Below, one piece after another: positions 26,060-33,914 of a stretch of 64,000 bases of DNA. Both the position numbers and the translations under genes were made by a program. The DNA comes from a virus. Positions within the stretch are counted from its first letter, which is position 1, and each line of letters opens with the position of its first letter. The stretch spans positions 62,001 through 126,000 of the IMG/VR virus record IMGVR_UViG_3300009514_000004. One strand, given 5' to 3'. The notes below the pieces were generated by a model. The model saw only the letters and a list, made by a program, of their open reading frames with translations, had not been told where the DNA came from and ran no database searches.

Positions 26060-27310
26060 ATGCCACAACCACCAATGCTGGTAGACGCCGTTCAGATCGA
26101 ACCTGGGTCCGGCGACACGCTCCTCATCGAGAGGGACGCGACAACCGGCGCGATGACGTTCAGGGACGCGGTCATCACGACCCCGATCACCCTGCAACAG
26201 ATCGCCGGCCTCCCTTCGATCGAGAACATCATCACCGTCGGCAAGTCGGGCGCCGGGGCGCAGTACACGACCGTCACCGCCGCCCTGGCGACCATCCCCG
26301 CGACGGCCGGCCCGACCAACCCCTACCTCGTCCTGGTGGGCCCCGGCGTCTACAAGGAGACCTTCAACATCGTCCGGGACCACGTCACCATCGTCGGTCT
26401 CGGCGGCGTCACCTTCCAGTCCCTCGCTGAGGACACCCCCAACGGCGTAGGCGCCGACAACACCGTCATCATCCACGCTGACCTGGGCACCATCCCCCGG
26501 CATGTGGTCCTGCGGAACCTGACCATCACCAACTCCCACGACCTGAAGTCCTGCGTCCGCGTCGTCGGTGCCGCGGCCTCGACGGTCGGTGCCGACATCA
26601 TCCGCCTGGAGAACTGCTTCCTTCAGGCCACCGGGGCCGGGTACCCAATCCGGGCGAACTCGGTCAACCACGTGCACATGTACGGCGGGTCGATGCGAGG
26701 GTCAGCGTCCACCTCGCTTGTCTTGGCCGAGGAGTGCGCCAGCGTCCGCCTTCAGGACGTGGCCGAGACCACCGCACTTCAGCTCGACTACGACACCACC
26801 GGGGACACCCCCTCGGCGGTGGGGTGCGACTACCGGATCCACGGTAGCGCTCAGGTGGCCATCGGCACTGCGCTGTCGCCACCGGTCAGCTCGACCCTCT
26901 CTGGCGATGGGCAGCTGACCCTGTCCAGCTGCGGCGAGGTCGGTGACGTCACGGTCGACGGCGACAGGTCGGTCCTGGTGGTGGGCTCCACGATCGGCGA
27001 CCTGACCCTCAGCTCGACGACGGCGGGGACCCTGGTCGCGTCGAAGCGCGGCACGGCGACGGGGGCGACGGCCACCCTCGAGGAGCCTGTCCTTCGTGGC
27101 GGGGCTTCGTTCGCCGCATCGGCCTCGGAGGCGGTCGTCTTCGGTGTTCCGATGCCCGACGACGACTACACCGTGGGTCTCGAGCTGTTGGCCTCCCCTG
27201 GTTCGGAGAACACCTACATCACCAGCAAGAGTGCCACGGGGTTCACCATCAACTTCACTAGCGCTGTCACCTTGGATGTGGAGTGGACAGCCATTCGGAG
27301 CTTCAGCTGA
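26060..27310 (+). CDS. Tail spike with pectin-lyase-like beta-helix
   Basis: 416 aa. Residues about 70-330 resemble a right-handed beta-helix opening with a pectinesterase-like motif (AQYTTVTAALATIP, YLVLVGPGVYKETFNI, HVTIVGLGGVTF) and N-rich turns. The C-terminal 75 residues (SEAVVFGVPMPDDDYTVGLEL, KSATGFTINFTS) match the lectin-like unit at 24912. Probably binds or degrades host surface polysaccharide; no catalytic residues can be assigned with confidence. A GGGGTA box (26050-26055) directly precedes the ATG. Confidence 0.75.
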   Translation: MPQPPMLVDAVQIEPGSGDTLLIERDATTGAMTFRDAVITTPITLQQIAGLPSIENIITVGKSGAGAQYTTVTAALATIPATAGPTNPYLVLVGPGVYKETFNIVRDHVTIVGLGGVTFQSLAEDTPNGVGADNTVIIHADLGTIPRHVVLRNLTITNSHDLKSCVRVVGAAASTVGADIIRLENCFLQATGAGYPIRANSVNHVHMYGGSMRGSASTSLVLAEECASVRLQDVAETTALQLDYDTTGDTPSAVGCDYRIHGSAQVAIGTALSPPVSSTLSGDGQLTLSSCGEVGDVTVDGDRSVLVVGSTIGDLTLSSTTAGTLVASKRGTATGATATLEEPVLRGGASFAASASEAVVFGVPMPDDDYTVGLELLASPGSENTYITSKSATGFTINFTSAVTLDVEWTAIRSFS

Positions 27311-27318
27311 GGTGCAGC

Positions 27319-27882
27319 ATGAGTGATTTCCGCGACGATTTCTGGGACAACGCCAACAGCTTCTTCGTCGATGAGCGGACGGCCAACACCGTCGACGAGT
27401 ACCTCCAGAACGAGTTCGGGGGAGAGCAGGCAAGGTCCGTCCGAGCCCTGGTTGCCTCCCAGGCGCCCGAGGACATCTGGAAGGGCGGCATCCGCGTGTC
27501 TTTCGACACCGAGAACCTGGAGGCGCTGCTGACCTACTCCGACGTCCCCGACCCTGGGACTTTGGGCACTGTGGTCACAGTGCGGACAGGCAACGGCGAC
27601 ACCACGATCGACAACGATCGCGTGTTCGTCCTCTGGGACGACGGCAAGTTCCGAGCCATCCAGGCTGACCACCTGACCATCGAGTCGGCCCGCAAGACGG
27701 CCAACGCTGTCCGCATGGTCGTGGCCGATCTCGGCGACCTCTCGGCGTTTTTCGTCTCTGGGTCCTCGGGTGAAGACCTGGTCCACAAAGCCACCAAGGA
27801 CCTGTGGTCTCTGCGCAAGGACGGCGACAACTACGTGGTCGAGCGCCTGTTCAGCGAAGACGGCGAACCCCTCAAGGTGTGA
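27319..27882 (+). CDS. Hypothetical protein, 187 aa
   Basis: Not recognised. ATG 27319 is preferred over an upstream in-frame start inside the spike gene. N-terminus is acidic and aromatic (SDFRDDFWDNANSFFVDE); the centre has an SH3-like strand pattern (NDRVFVLWDDGKFRAIQADHL); helices follow (ESARKTANAVRMVVADL). Encoded 2 bases before the next leader-bearing protein, so cotranslation is likely. Confidence 0.7.
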   Translation: MSDFRDDFWDNANSFFVDERTANTVDEYLQNEFGGEQARSVRALVASQAPEDIWKGGIRVSFDTENLEALLTYSDVPDPGTLGTVVTVRTGNGDTTIDNDRVFVLWDDGKFRAIQADHLTIESARKTANAVRMVVADLGDLSAFFVSGSSGEDLVHKATKDLWSLRKDGDNYVVERLFSEDGEPLKV

Positions 27883-27884
27883 TT

Positions 27885-28541
27885 ATGGATCTTCGGAACC
27901 GACTTCTGAAGCTGGCTCACGACAACCCTCCCCTGCGCCGGGTCCTCTTGCCCCTTTTACGCGAGGCTGACACGTCGTTGACGGGGAAGGCCTTCGAAAA
28001 CGATGACATCCGGTACCACGTGTACCGGTCGTCCGTGCGGGTATGGGATCTCACCAATGCTGGAAAGCGCGGCAAGAAGGTCGACTATTTCGCGCTCTAC
28101 GACATCGACATGGTGCGTGACCCTGAGCTGAGCAAGAAGGTTGAGCAGTGGGCCTTCCGACTCCGCACCATGAACTACCGGCAAGCGCTTCGGGCGGCCC
28201 AGGAGTTGGCGTTCGAGGGTGGCGATTACCCACCCAAGATTTCCCAACAGCAGGAGAAAGGTGTCCGGATCACCCCAGCTGGGTTCAAGCCTCTTCGAGT
28301 GCGCGGGCGGGGAGTTCTCGTGGAGTCTGAGTGGGACTCCTTCCGTGTCCGAGATCTTCTGGACACCAACAACGACCCCACGTGCATCCCTGCTTTCAAG
28401 GGCGGCAAGAAGGATGTCAAGGTTTTCTACCGGTGGGTCCGTGACAACGAGTCGGCCATCAAGCGGATGGACTTCAGACAGGTCCTCAAGCACATGGACC
28501 AGAACAACATCCGGTACCACTACTACTGCGCGATGGACTAG
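27885..28541 (+). CDS. Leader-bearing hypothetical protein, 218 aa
   Basis: Residues 3-26 are the shared leader (LRNRLLKLAHDNP then PLRRVLLPLLR). The body is unrecognised: RYHVYRSSVRVWDLTN, KKVDYFALYDIDMV, an amphipathic NYRQALRAAQELAFEGG, and a C-terminal FRQVLKHMDQNNIRYHYY. That last element is like FMKWLGDNKIAYDYV at the end of the 54213 product, so the two may be distant paralogues. Start follows GTGTGATT closely after the previous stop. Confidence 0.72.
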   Translation: MDLRNRLLKLAHDNPPLRRVLLPLLREADTSLTGKAFENDDIRYHVYRSSVRVWDLTNAGKRGKKVDYFALYDIDMVRDPELSKKVEQWAFRLRTMNYRQALRAAQELAFEGGDYPPKISQQQEKGVRITPAGFKPLRVRGRGVLVESEWDSFRVRDLLDTNNDPTCIPAFKGGKKDVKVFYRWVRDNESAIKRMDFRQVLKHMDQNNIRYHYYCAMD

Positions 28542-28557
28542 AGGCCTCAACGGGGCG

Positions 28558-28574
28558 CAATTGCTGGCCTATAC
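28558..28574 (+). promoter_or_regulatory. CAAT-N8-TATAC late-promoter-like element
   Basis: CAAT at 28558-28561 and TATAC at 28570-28574 with an 8-base spacer, the same arrangement as TTCAAT-N8-TATAC at 44310 and TTCAAT-N8-GATAC at 48960. It lies in the 62-base gap ahead of the head-assembly operon. Role as a promoter is inferred from recurrence and position. Confidence 0.45.
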
Positions 28575-28603
28575 GCTCCGACCAATAGAACCGCGAGGTT
28601 TGC

Positions 28604-29752
28604 ATGAGCGCCCACCTTCGACAAATCCTTATCCAAGCAGCCCACGAGAACCCGGCTCTGCGCAAGGCGCTGGTGCCGGTTCTCAGGGCCAGCTGGGATC
28701 CCGGCGATGTGGTTCCCGAAGGGTACGACACGGGCGGGAAGGTGCGTCGAGAGCATGACGACGTCGGGGTCGGGTCCCAGGTGCCGCCGGCGCACGATCA
28801 CAAGGGCAACCCCATCGCGGTCGACGGCGAGTTCGAGAAGGCCGCCATGCGGGTCCTCGGCAAGGACAGCCTGACCCCGGTGCTCGGCCTCCTGGAGGCC
28901 GGCGTCATGTCTCGGGTGGGCTACATCGGCCGGATCCTCGACCAACGATTTCGAGCCAAGGTGGCCGGGTACAAGGGTGGCCTGAAGCTCCGTATGTCCT
29001 TGGACCCAACCCGAAGGAAGTGGGTCATCCGGGGAGCGATGGAGCACACGCCAGGTTCCCGCCAAGAGATCCTTGAGGTCCTCGGCGAGCTTGGCGACGT
29101 GACCTTGTCGACGAAGCCGGTCGGGCTCCGGAAGCGCGGCAAGTTCGCGGACATCCCCCACGGCTCCGAGTTCTTCCTGCTCAACCCCTACTATGGTGAC
29201 CTGACCTACAAGTCGCCGGTCATCCGCGTCGGCAAGAACCTCACGACGATGTCGACCATGTCCCGGACGGCCGGTGAGGTCCGGTTCATCAAGGACAAAA
29301 GCGGCGACGAGAAGCAGTGGGGCTGGGCCAACACAGGCCCCAGCGAGCGGGAAATCACGCCCGATTACCAGTTCCGGCCGACCAAGCTGAAGCCGCTGGC
29401 AAAGACCCTACGTGCCAGCCTCGCGGCCCTCGGGCACGCGATGAGCGCCTACCACACCTTCTCGAAGATCAAGTCGGCGACGGTCAGCCCAGACGGGAGC
29501 CTGGGTGGCAAGGGCTACATCCAGAAGATCAGTGAGATGCGGCGCCAGTTCATGAACGTCGTCGAGGGCCTTTCGGCGCTGACCGACACCATCTACGACG
29601 AGCTTCAAGCGCCGCACTGGAACCCCGCGGTCAAGTCGCAGGGCGTGCGTGAGCGCGAGAAGGTCAAGGAGATCCTCCAGGACGCCGAAGAGATCCGGGA
29701 AGACCCGGAAGGATGGGCGAAAGAGGAGGAAGAGGAGATGAGCGGTGAGTGA
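28604..29752 (+). CDS. Leader-bearing putative virion protein, 382 aa
   Basis: First gene of the head operon. Residues 5-28 are the shared leader (LRQILIQAAHENP then ALRKALVPVLR). The remainder is mixed alpha/beta, including KAAMRVLGKDSLTPVLGLLE, GLKLRMSLDPTRRKWVIRG, and a helical section (SLAALGHAMSAYHTFSKI). It ends with an acidic EEEEEMSGE overlapping the next start. No family recognised; position suggests a packaged or head-associated protein. Confidence 0.72.
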   Translation: MSAHLRQILIQAAHENPALRKALVPVLRASWDPGDVVPEGYDTGGKVRREHDDVGVGSQVPPAHDHKGNPIAVDGEFEKAAMRVLGKDSLTPVLGLLEAGVMSRVGYIGRILDQRFRAKVAGYKGGLKLRMSLDPTRRKWVIRGAMEHTPGSRQEILEVLGELGDVTLSTKPVGLRKRGKFADIPHGSEFFLLNPYYGDLTYKSPVIRVGKNLTTMSTMSRTAGEVRFIKDKSGDEKQWGWANTGPSEREITPDYQFRPTKLKPLAKTLRASLAALGHAMSAYHTFSKIKSATVSPDGSLGGKGYIQKISEMRRQFMNVVEGLSALTDTIYDELQAPHWNPAVKSQGVREREKVKEILQDAEEIREDPEGWAKEEEEEMSGE

Positions 29753-31988
29753 AGACCTTCTAGCTGAGCTGTGGGTCGAAGCCGACTCCACAATCCCCTC
29801 GGACGACAAGACCCCCTCAATGGGATCTCGATTCCTTCTGGACGGGTTCGATTTCGAGCAAGAAGACAACGAGGGGGTTCTCGACCGCGCCCGGCTCCCG
29901 GAGGTTCGTGGCCTTTCGGGTCTCCCGGACGGGCTCATCCAGACGGCAGCTGACGAAGATGCCTTCAGCGTCACCCTCGGCCACGACAGCTTCGACCTGG
30001 CCGATGAAGACGGCATGGGTCTCGAGGAGCTGATGAAGGAGGCCGCCCTCCCCAACCTCGACTGGCTCGACCCCACCCAGTTCCAAGACCCCGAGCGGCT
30101 GCCGGAGAACCCGGTGGATAAGGGCATCCCCGAGCTGGAAGAGGCCTGGGGCCGTGACCTCAGCACCAGCGGGCTGGGCCTGGTGCCCAACATCGACAAG
30201 GAGGTCGCCGACTACCAGCAGTCCATCCAAGAGGGCCCCAAGTCCGATCTCCCAGGCGCCCCAGAAGACAGCCGCAACGCCCACCTGGTCACCTCGACCC
30301 TCCAGAAGGTCGCACGCCAGGCGATGCGGGAGTCACACGCGGGTCGGCCCATCGAAGGCATTCTGCGGCGCGCGGCCCTCGAGCTGGGTGAGCTGGCACC
30401 GCGAGCTTACGAGGTGATGAAGGTCATCGCCAAGCGGCACGGGCTGGCGGGAAACGTTTTCGTCCAGTCGGCCGCGTTCCCTGGACTCCTCCAAGGCAAG
30501 TGGGACGAGTTCCTCAAGAAGCACGCGAAATCGGCCAAGTACATCCTGGCGCCAAAGGACTCCAAGGTCGCCCAGGTGGACACGTACCTCGGCAAGAGGG
30601 TGGTGACCAAGGTCCCGTGGAAGAAGGCCTTGGCGCACTACGGCCCACGGCTGGAGGCTTCCGGTCACAAGGTGGCTTCGGACCTGAAGCCGCGGGAGTC
30701 CCTCCGCCGCGCGTTCCGATCGCAGCCGCAGAAGGCCGAGCGCGCCGTCCTGGACGGCAAGCCAATCGACCAGAGGCCGGCGGACCGTGTCTCCACCGAG
30801 GAGGCTTTCGAGGAGCTGGCTCAGGCTCCCAAGGACGAGCCCAAGAAGATCGCCAAGACCGGCGACCCCAAGGTCGCGTTCGTGGCTAAGCAGCTCGACC
30901 GCTGGCACAAGGCCGGACTGTTGTCCTCCGAGGCGGTCCTCAACATCAAGTCACGCGATCTGGCCCCCCGCGCGAAGCTCAAGCTGGCGGCGAAGGTCAT
31001 CGCCACCAACCGGAAGCTGTCGAAGTACCACGGCAGCGGTGTCGACATCCTCACACCCGTCGTCGACGTCTCGGTGGTCGAGGCGTTCAAGGAGCTGCGG
31101 GCCGCCGGGGACACCCCCGAGCGTCAGCAGCGCGAGTTCGAGCAGGCGCGACGGGCCAAGGTGGCTAAGGTCATCAACCGCATGGCGACGACCGGGCTGC
31201 TGTCCAAAAAGGACGCCGCCCGCATTCTGGCGCTCGACAAGACCGCCGATGAGCTTCTCGAGGTGGCCTCGGTACTGGCGCGCACCCCACGTGAGACTGC
31301 TCTGCCCAAGTCGGAGGAAGCTCGCGAGTTCCAAGGACCCGTTCTGACTCGAGCTGCGCAGCAGGCCAAGCCTGCCAAAGACTTCTCTCCCGAGCAGCTG
31401 CGGGTCATGGCGGCGGCGAAAGAGAGCGGTATCGCCTCCGGGGAGTTCCGGACCTTGCTTCGGGTGGTCCGGCGGGCGATGAGCGAGGGGGTGGCTGGCA
31501 AGCCGCTGGACGAGTTCCTTCGGGTACGGTTCTCCCCGCCTCTCCTGAAAGCTGCCAGCCACCTCCTCCACGACCTCCGTGACCAGCACGAGGGGCTCGC
31601 CGGCCATCTCTACGTCGACGCCTCGGCCTACGCCACCAAGAAAGGCATCAAGGGCTGCGACAAGGGTGGCCTCCAACACCGCGGCAACCCCATCAAGTTC
31701 GTCATGGCGATGGAGCGCTGCGGCTCGTGCGTGCACGCCAACGCCAACGGTCGGTGCACGAAGTACAAGAAGCACCTCGTGTCCTCGGTTCCGGTCGAGG
31801 ACCCCAAGGCCTACCAGACCGAGATGATTCGGCTGGCCAACGGCACCGACGCGGACATGACGGCGTCGCTGTACGACCCGACCGAGTACGGCCTCCGCAA
31901 CGAGCCTCTCGAGGAGGTCACGATCGGCGACCACGGGGCCACCCAAGAGTCTCTGGGTGAGGTCCTCTTCGGAGGTTTCGAGCTGTGA
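29745..31988 (+). CDS. Putative virion protein with duplicated domain and zinc cluster, 747 aa
   Basis: Two related blocks are visible: residues about 180-290 (ESHAGRPIEGILRRAALEL, GLAGNVFVQSAAFPGL) and about 570-690 (SEGVAGKPLDEFLRVRFSP, GLAGHLYVDASAYATKKG). The second block contains CDKGG, CGSCVHANANGRCTKYKK, a likely four-cysteine zinc site. Between them lie helical repeats (LDRWHKAGLLSSEAVLNI and INRMATTGLLSKKDAARIL). The N-terminus is acidic. GTG start overlaps the preceding stop, and its own stop overlaps the Dps-like gene. Role unknown; located in the head operon. Confidence 0.72.
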   Translation: MSEDLLAELWVEADSTIPSDDKTPSMGSRFLLDGFDFEQEDNEGVLDRARLPEVRGLSGLPDGLIQTAADEDAFSVTLGHDSFDLADEDGMGLEELMKEAALPNLDWLDPTQFQDPERLPENPVDKGIPELEEAWGRDLSTSGLGLVPNIDKEVADYQQSIQEGPKSDLPGAPEDSRNAHLVTSTLQKVARQAMRESHAGRPIEGILRRAALELGELAPRAYEVMKVIAKRHGLAGNVFVQSAAFPGLLQGKWDEFLKKHAKSAKYILAPKDSKVAQVDTYLGKRVVTKVPWKKALAHYGPRLEASGHKVASDLKPRESLRRAFRSQPQKAERAVLDGKPIDQRPADRVSTEEAFEELAQAPKDEPKKIAKTGDPKVAFVAKQLDRWHKAGLLSSEAVLNIKSRDLAPRAKLKLAAKVIATNRKLSKYHGSGVDILTPVVDVSVVEAFKELRAAGDTPERQQREFEQARRAKVAKVINRMATTGLLSKKDAARILALDKTADELLEVASVLARTPRETALPKSEEAREFQGPVLTRAAQQAKPAKDFSPEQLRVMAAAKESGIASGEFRTLLRVVRRAMSEGVAGKPLDEFLRVRFSPPLLKAASHLLHDLRDQHEGLAGHLYVDASAYATKKGIKGCDKGGLQHRGNPIKFVMAMERCGSCVHANANGRCTKYKKHLVSSVPVEDPKAYQTEMIRLANGTDADMTASLYDPTEYGLRNEPLEEVTIGDHGATQESLGEVLFGGFEL

Positions 31989-32701
31989 CCCAATCACCCT
32001 CCGTTGCTCGGGTTGTGGCGCGCCACCTGGCGCCCCGGCGGGTGGTCGACGCCTACCTGAAGAGCCCGAGCGACAACAAGAAGGACGAAATCAACATGAG
32101 GGAGTTCCTTTGCGAACTCCTGGGCTGCCTCAAGGCGATCTACTGGGCGCACTGGACCGCTCACTGGCAGTGCGCCGGCGACAGCTCATACGCCGACCAC
32201 CTGATGTTCGGCCGGATGTACGAGGCCACTGTCGACGAGATCGACACCCTGGCCGAGAAAGCTGTCGGGTACTTCGGACCGTCGGCGGTCGACCCGCTCA
32301 AGGTCACCGAGATCGAGCTGCGTCATCTGTCGAAGTGGCCCCACGTCGACCACGTCAAGAAGGCCCTGCTGTGTGAGCAGGCGCTGCTGGACTACCTGTC
32401 GGCGCTGTACGACACCATCAAGAACCTCAACATGATGACGCTCGGCCTCGACGACTTCATCATGTCGCTGGCCAGCGCCCACGAGACCAACGTCTACCTG
32501 CTCCAGCAGCGCCTGGGAGGCAAGGTCGCCTCCCATCACGAGCATCACCACTGCGACTGCCCGTGCGGTGACCACGACCATCACCACGAGCACGGTCACC
32601 ACCATGACCACGGTCACGAAGACGACCGTGTCGCGCTGACCAACCTGGAGAAGAGCTGGGGTGGGTACTCCACGTTCGCCCCGAGGAGGGATGCGCAGTG
32701 A
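31985..32701 (+). CDS. Dps/ferritin-like protein with histidine-rich tail
   Basis: 238 aa. A four-helix ferritin-like core spans about residues 38-175, with the Dps signature-like AHWTAHWQCAGDSSYADHL and ATVDEIDTLAEKAV. Dps proteins bind iron and often DNA. The C-terminus (about 180-212) is extreme: clusters such as HHEHHHCDCPCGDHDHHH that should bind Zn, Ni, Cu or Fe. The N-terminus (VARVVARHLAPRRVV) resembles that of the 38231 product. GTGA coupling on both sides places it in the head operon, so packaging in the virion is possible. Confidence 0.75.
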   Translation: MTQSPSVARVVARHLAPRRVVDAYLKSPSDNKKDEINMREFLCELLGCLKAIYWAHWTAHWQCAGDSSYADHLMFGRMYEATVDEIDTLAEKAVGYFGPSAVDPLKVTEIELRHLSKWPHVDHVKKALLCEQALLDYLSALYDTIKNLNMMTLGLDDFIMSLASAHETNVYLLQQRLGGKVASHHEHHHCDCPCGDHDHHHEHGHHHDHGHEDDRVALTNLEKSWGGYSTFAPRRDAQ

Positions 32702-33219
32702 AACGGTACATGACCCACGGCCCGGCCTTCACCATGCTGGTCGGCACGCTGAGCCATCCCTCGGACCCGAGCGCCAACATCGACCCCAAGGTCATCAAGG
32801 CCCACGGGTGGACGACACAGCAGCTCAAGGAGCACCCGGCCGGCGGCGGTCTCACCGGAGGCATTGTCCCCGACGCGCCCAAACCGACGCTCCAGGGTGT
32901 CATCACGGTCGATGACAACGACTTCTCCACAGGTCAGGCGCAGGTCACCGTCGGCGAGCGCACGATCGTTGCCGGCCTCGATTACCTGGTGGGTGGGTCG
33001 GTCGACGCTACCGCGACCAACCTGGCGGCGGTTTTGGACGCCATCCCGGGCATCTCGGCCGCTGCCGTGGGTCCGGATGTGACGGTCGACGTCCCCTACA
33101 TGATCGGCCAGGTGGATTTCCTGACGTTCCACCTGGGCACCATCACCAATTTCCTCCTCAGCCCCACAACGGGCTCTCTGTCGCCTACAGCAGCGGTGTT
33201 GAGTCCCCCCGTGTTCTAG
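32698..33219 (+). CDS. Putative structural protein, 173 aa
   Basis: GTG overlaps the Dps-like stop. N-terminal helix and loop (KAHGWTTQQLKEHPAGGG) precede a beta domain common in phage virion proteins (ITVDDNDFSTGQAQVTVGE, LVGGSVDATATNLAAVLDAI, GISAAAVGPDVTVDVPY). The pattern of a value-with-range strand repeat suggests a small virion or decoration protein; no family is certain. Confidence 0.65.
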   Translation: MKRYMTHGPAFTMLVGTLSHPSDPSANIDPKVIKAHGWTTQQLKEHPAGGGLTGGIVPDAPKPTLQGVITVDDNDFSTGQAQVTVGERTIVAGLDYLVGGSVDATATNLAAVLDAIPGISAAAVGPDVTVDVPYMIGQVDFLTFHLGTITNFLLSPTTGSLSPTAAVLSPPVF

Positions 33220-33228
33220 GGGGTCCAC

Positions 33229-33903
33229 GTGAAGAAACAACGACCGACCGAGAAGAAAGCCATCCTCAAGAACCTGGATGGTCTGGTGACCCGCATCCGG
33301 GTTCTCGACAAGGACGGCAAGCAGCGCTGGCGGAAACGGGACCAGGTCAAGGATTCCGACCGAATCGAGCTGAACGCCGCAGGGCAACCCCACGTGATGA
33401 GGGGCAAGCCGGGCCGCGCTTACAAGCCGAACATCGAGGCTGTCAGCGCAACAGTAAAGGAGCTGAAGGAGCGCAAGAGCCAGTCGATCGCCACCAACCC
33501 GCTGGTCAAGGCGGTCGCCGACACCCCCAACTCCCCCGACGTCCTTCAGTACATCATGCAGGGCATGGCCACCGAGGCGGCCAGCTTGGCCTTCGAGCGC
33601 AGCGAAGCCGAGCGGAAAGGTGAGGGCACCAGCACCATCTCGACGCGGATGATCACCGCGTACAACTCCATCGCGAACACCTGGCTCAAACGGATGGAGC
33701 AGCTCGGTAGCGGAGGCAGCCTCGAGCTGGACTCCCCGGGCACCCAGGCGCTGCTCGCGTTCCTGTTCGAGACCGTTCGGGAGGCGATGGCGGCCGCGGG
33801 CCTCCGGCGTGAGATGGCCGACACCATCTTCGCGAACATGGCCGCGAAGATGAACGACAAAGGGTGGGAGTCCGAAGCCCGGCGTCGCATCAAGAACGCC
33901 TGA
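33229..33903 (+). CDS. Candidate terminase small subunit, 224 aa
   Basis: Directly upstream of the large terminase. Basic N-terminus (KKQRPTEKKAILKNL), then an SH3-like turn (RIRVLDKDGKQRWRKRD), and a long helical region (DVLQYIMQGMATEAASLAFERSEAE, RMITAYNSIANTWLKRMEQL). The helical part and gene order fit a small terminase, but no helix-turn-helix is clear. GTG start after GGGGGTCCAC. Confidence 0.5.
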   Translation: MKKQRPTEKKAILKNLDGLVTRIRVLDKDGKQRWRKRDQVKDSDRIELNAAGQPHVMRGKPGRAYKPNIEAVSATVKELKERKSQSIATNPLVKAVADTPNSPDVLQYIMQGMATEAASLAFERSEAERKGEGTSTISTRMITAYNSIANTWLKRMEQLGSGGSLELDSPGTQALLAFLFETVREAMAAAGLRREMADTIFANMAAKMNDKGWESEARRRIKNA

Positions 33904-33914
33904 ACGGGGGTGGT

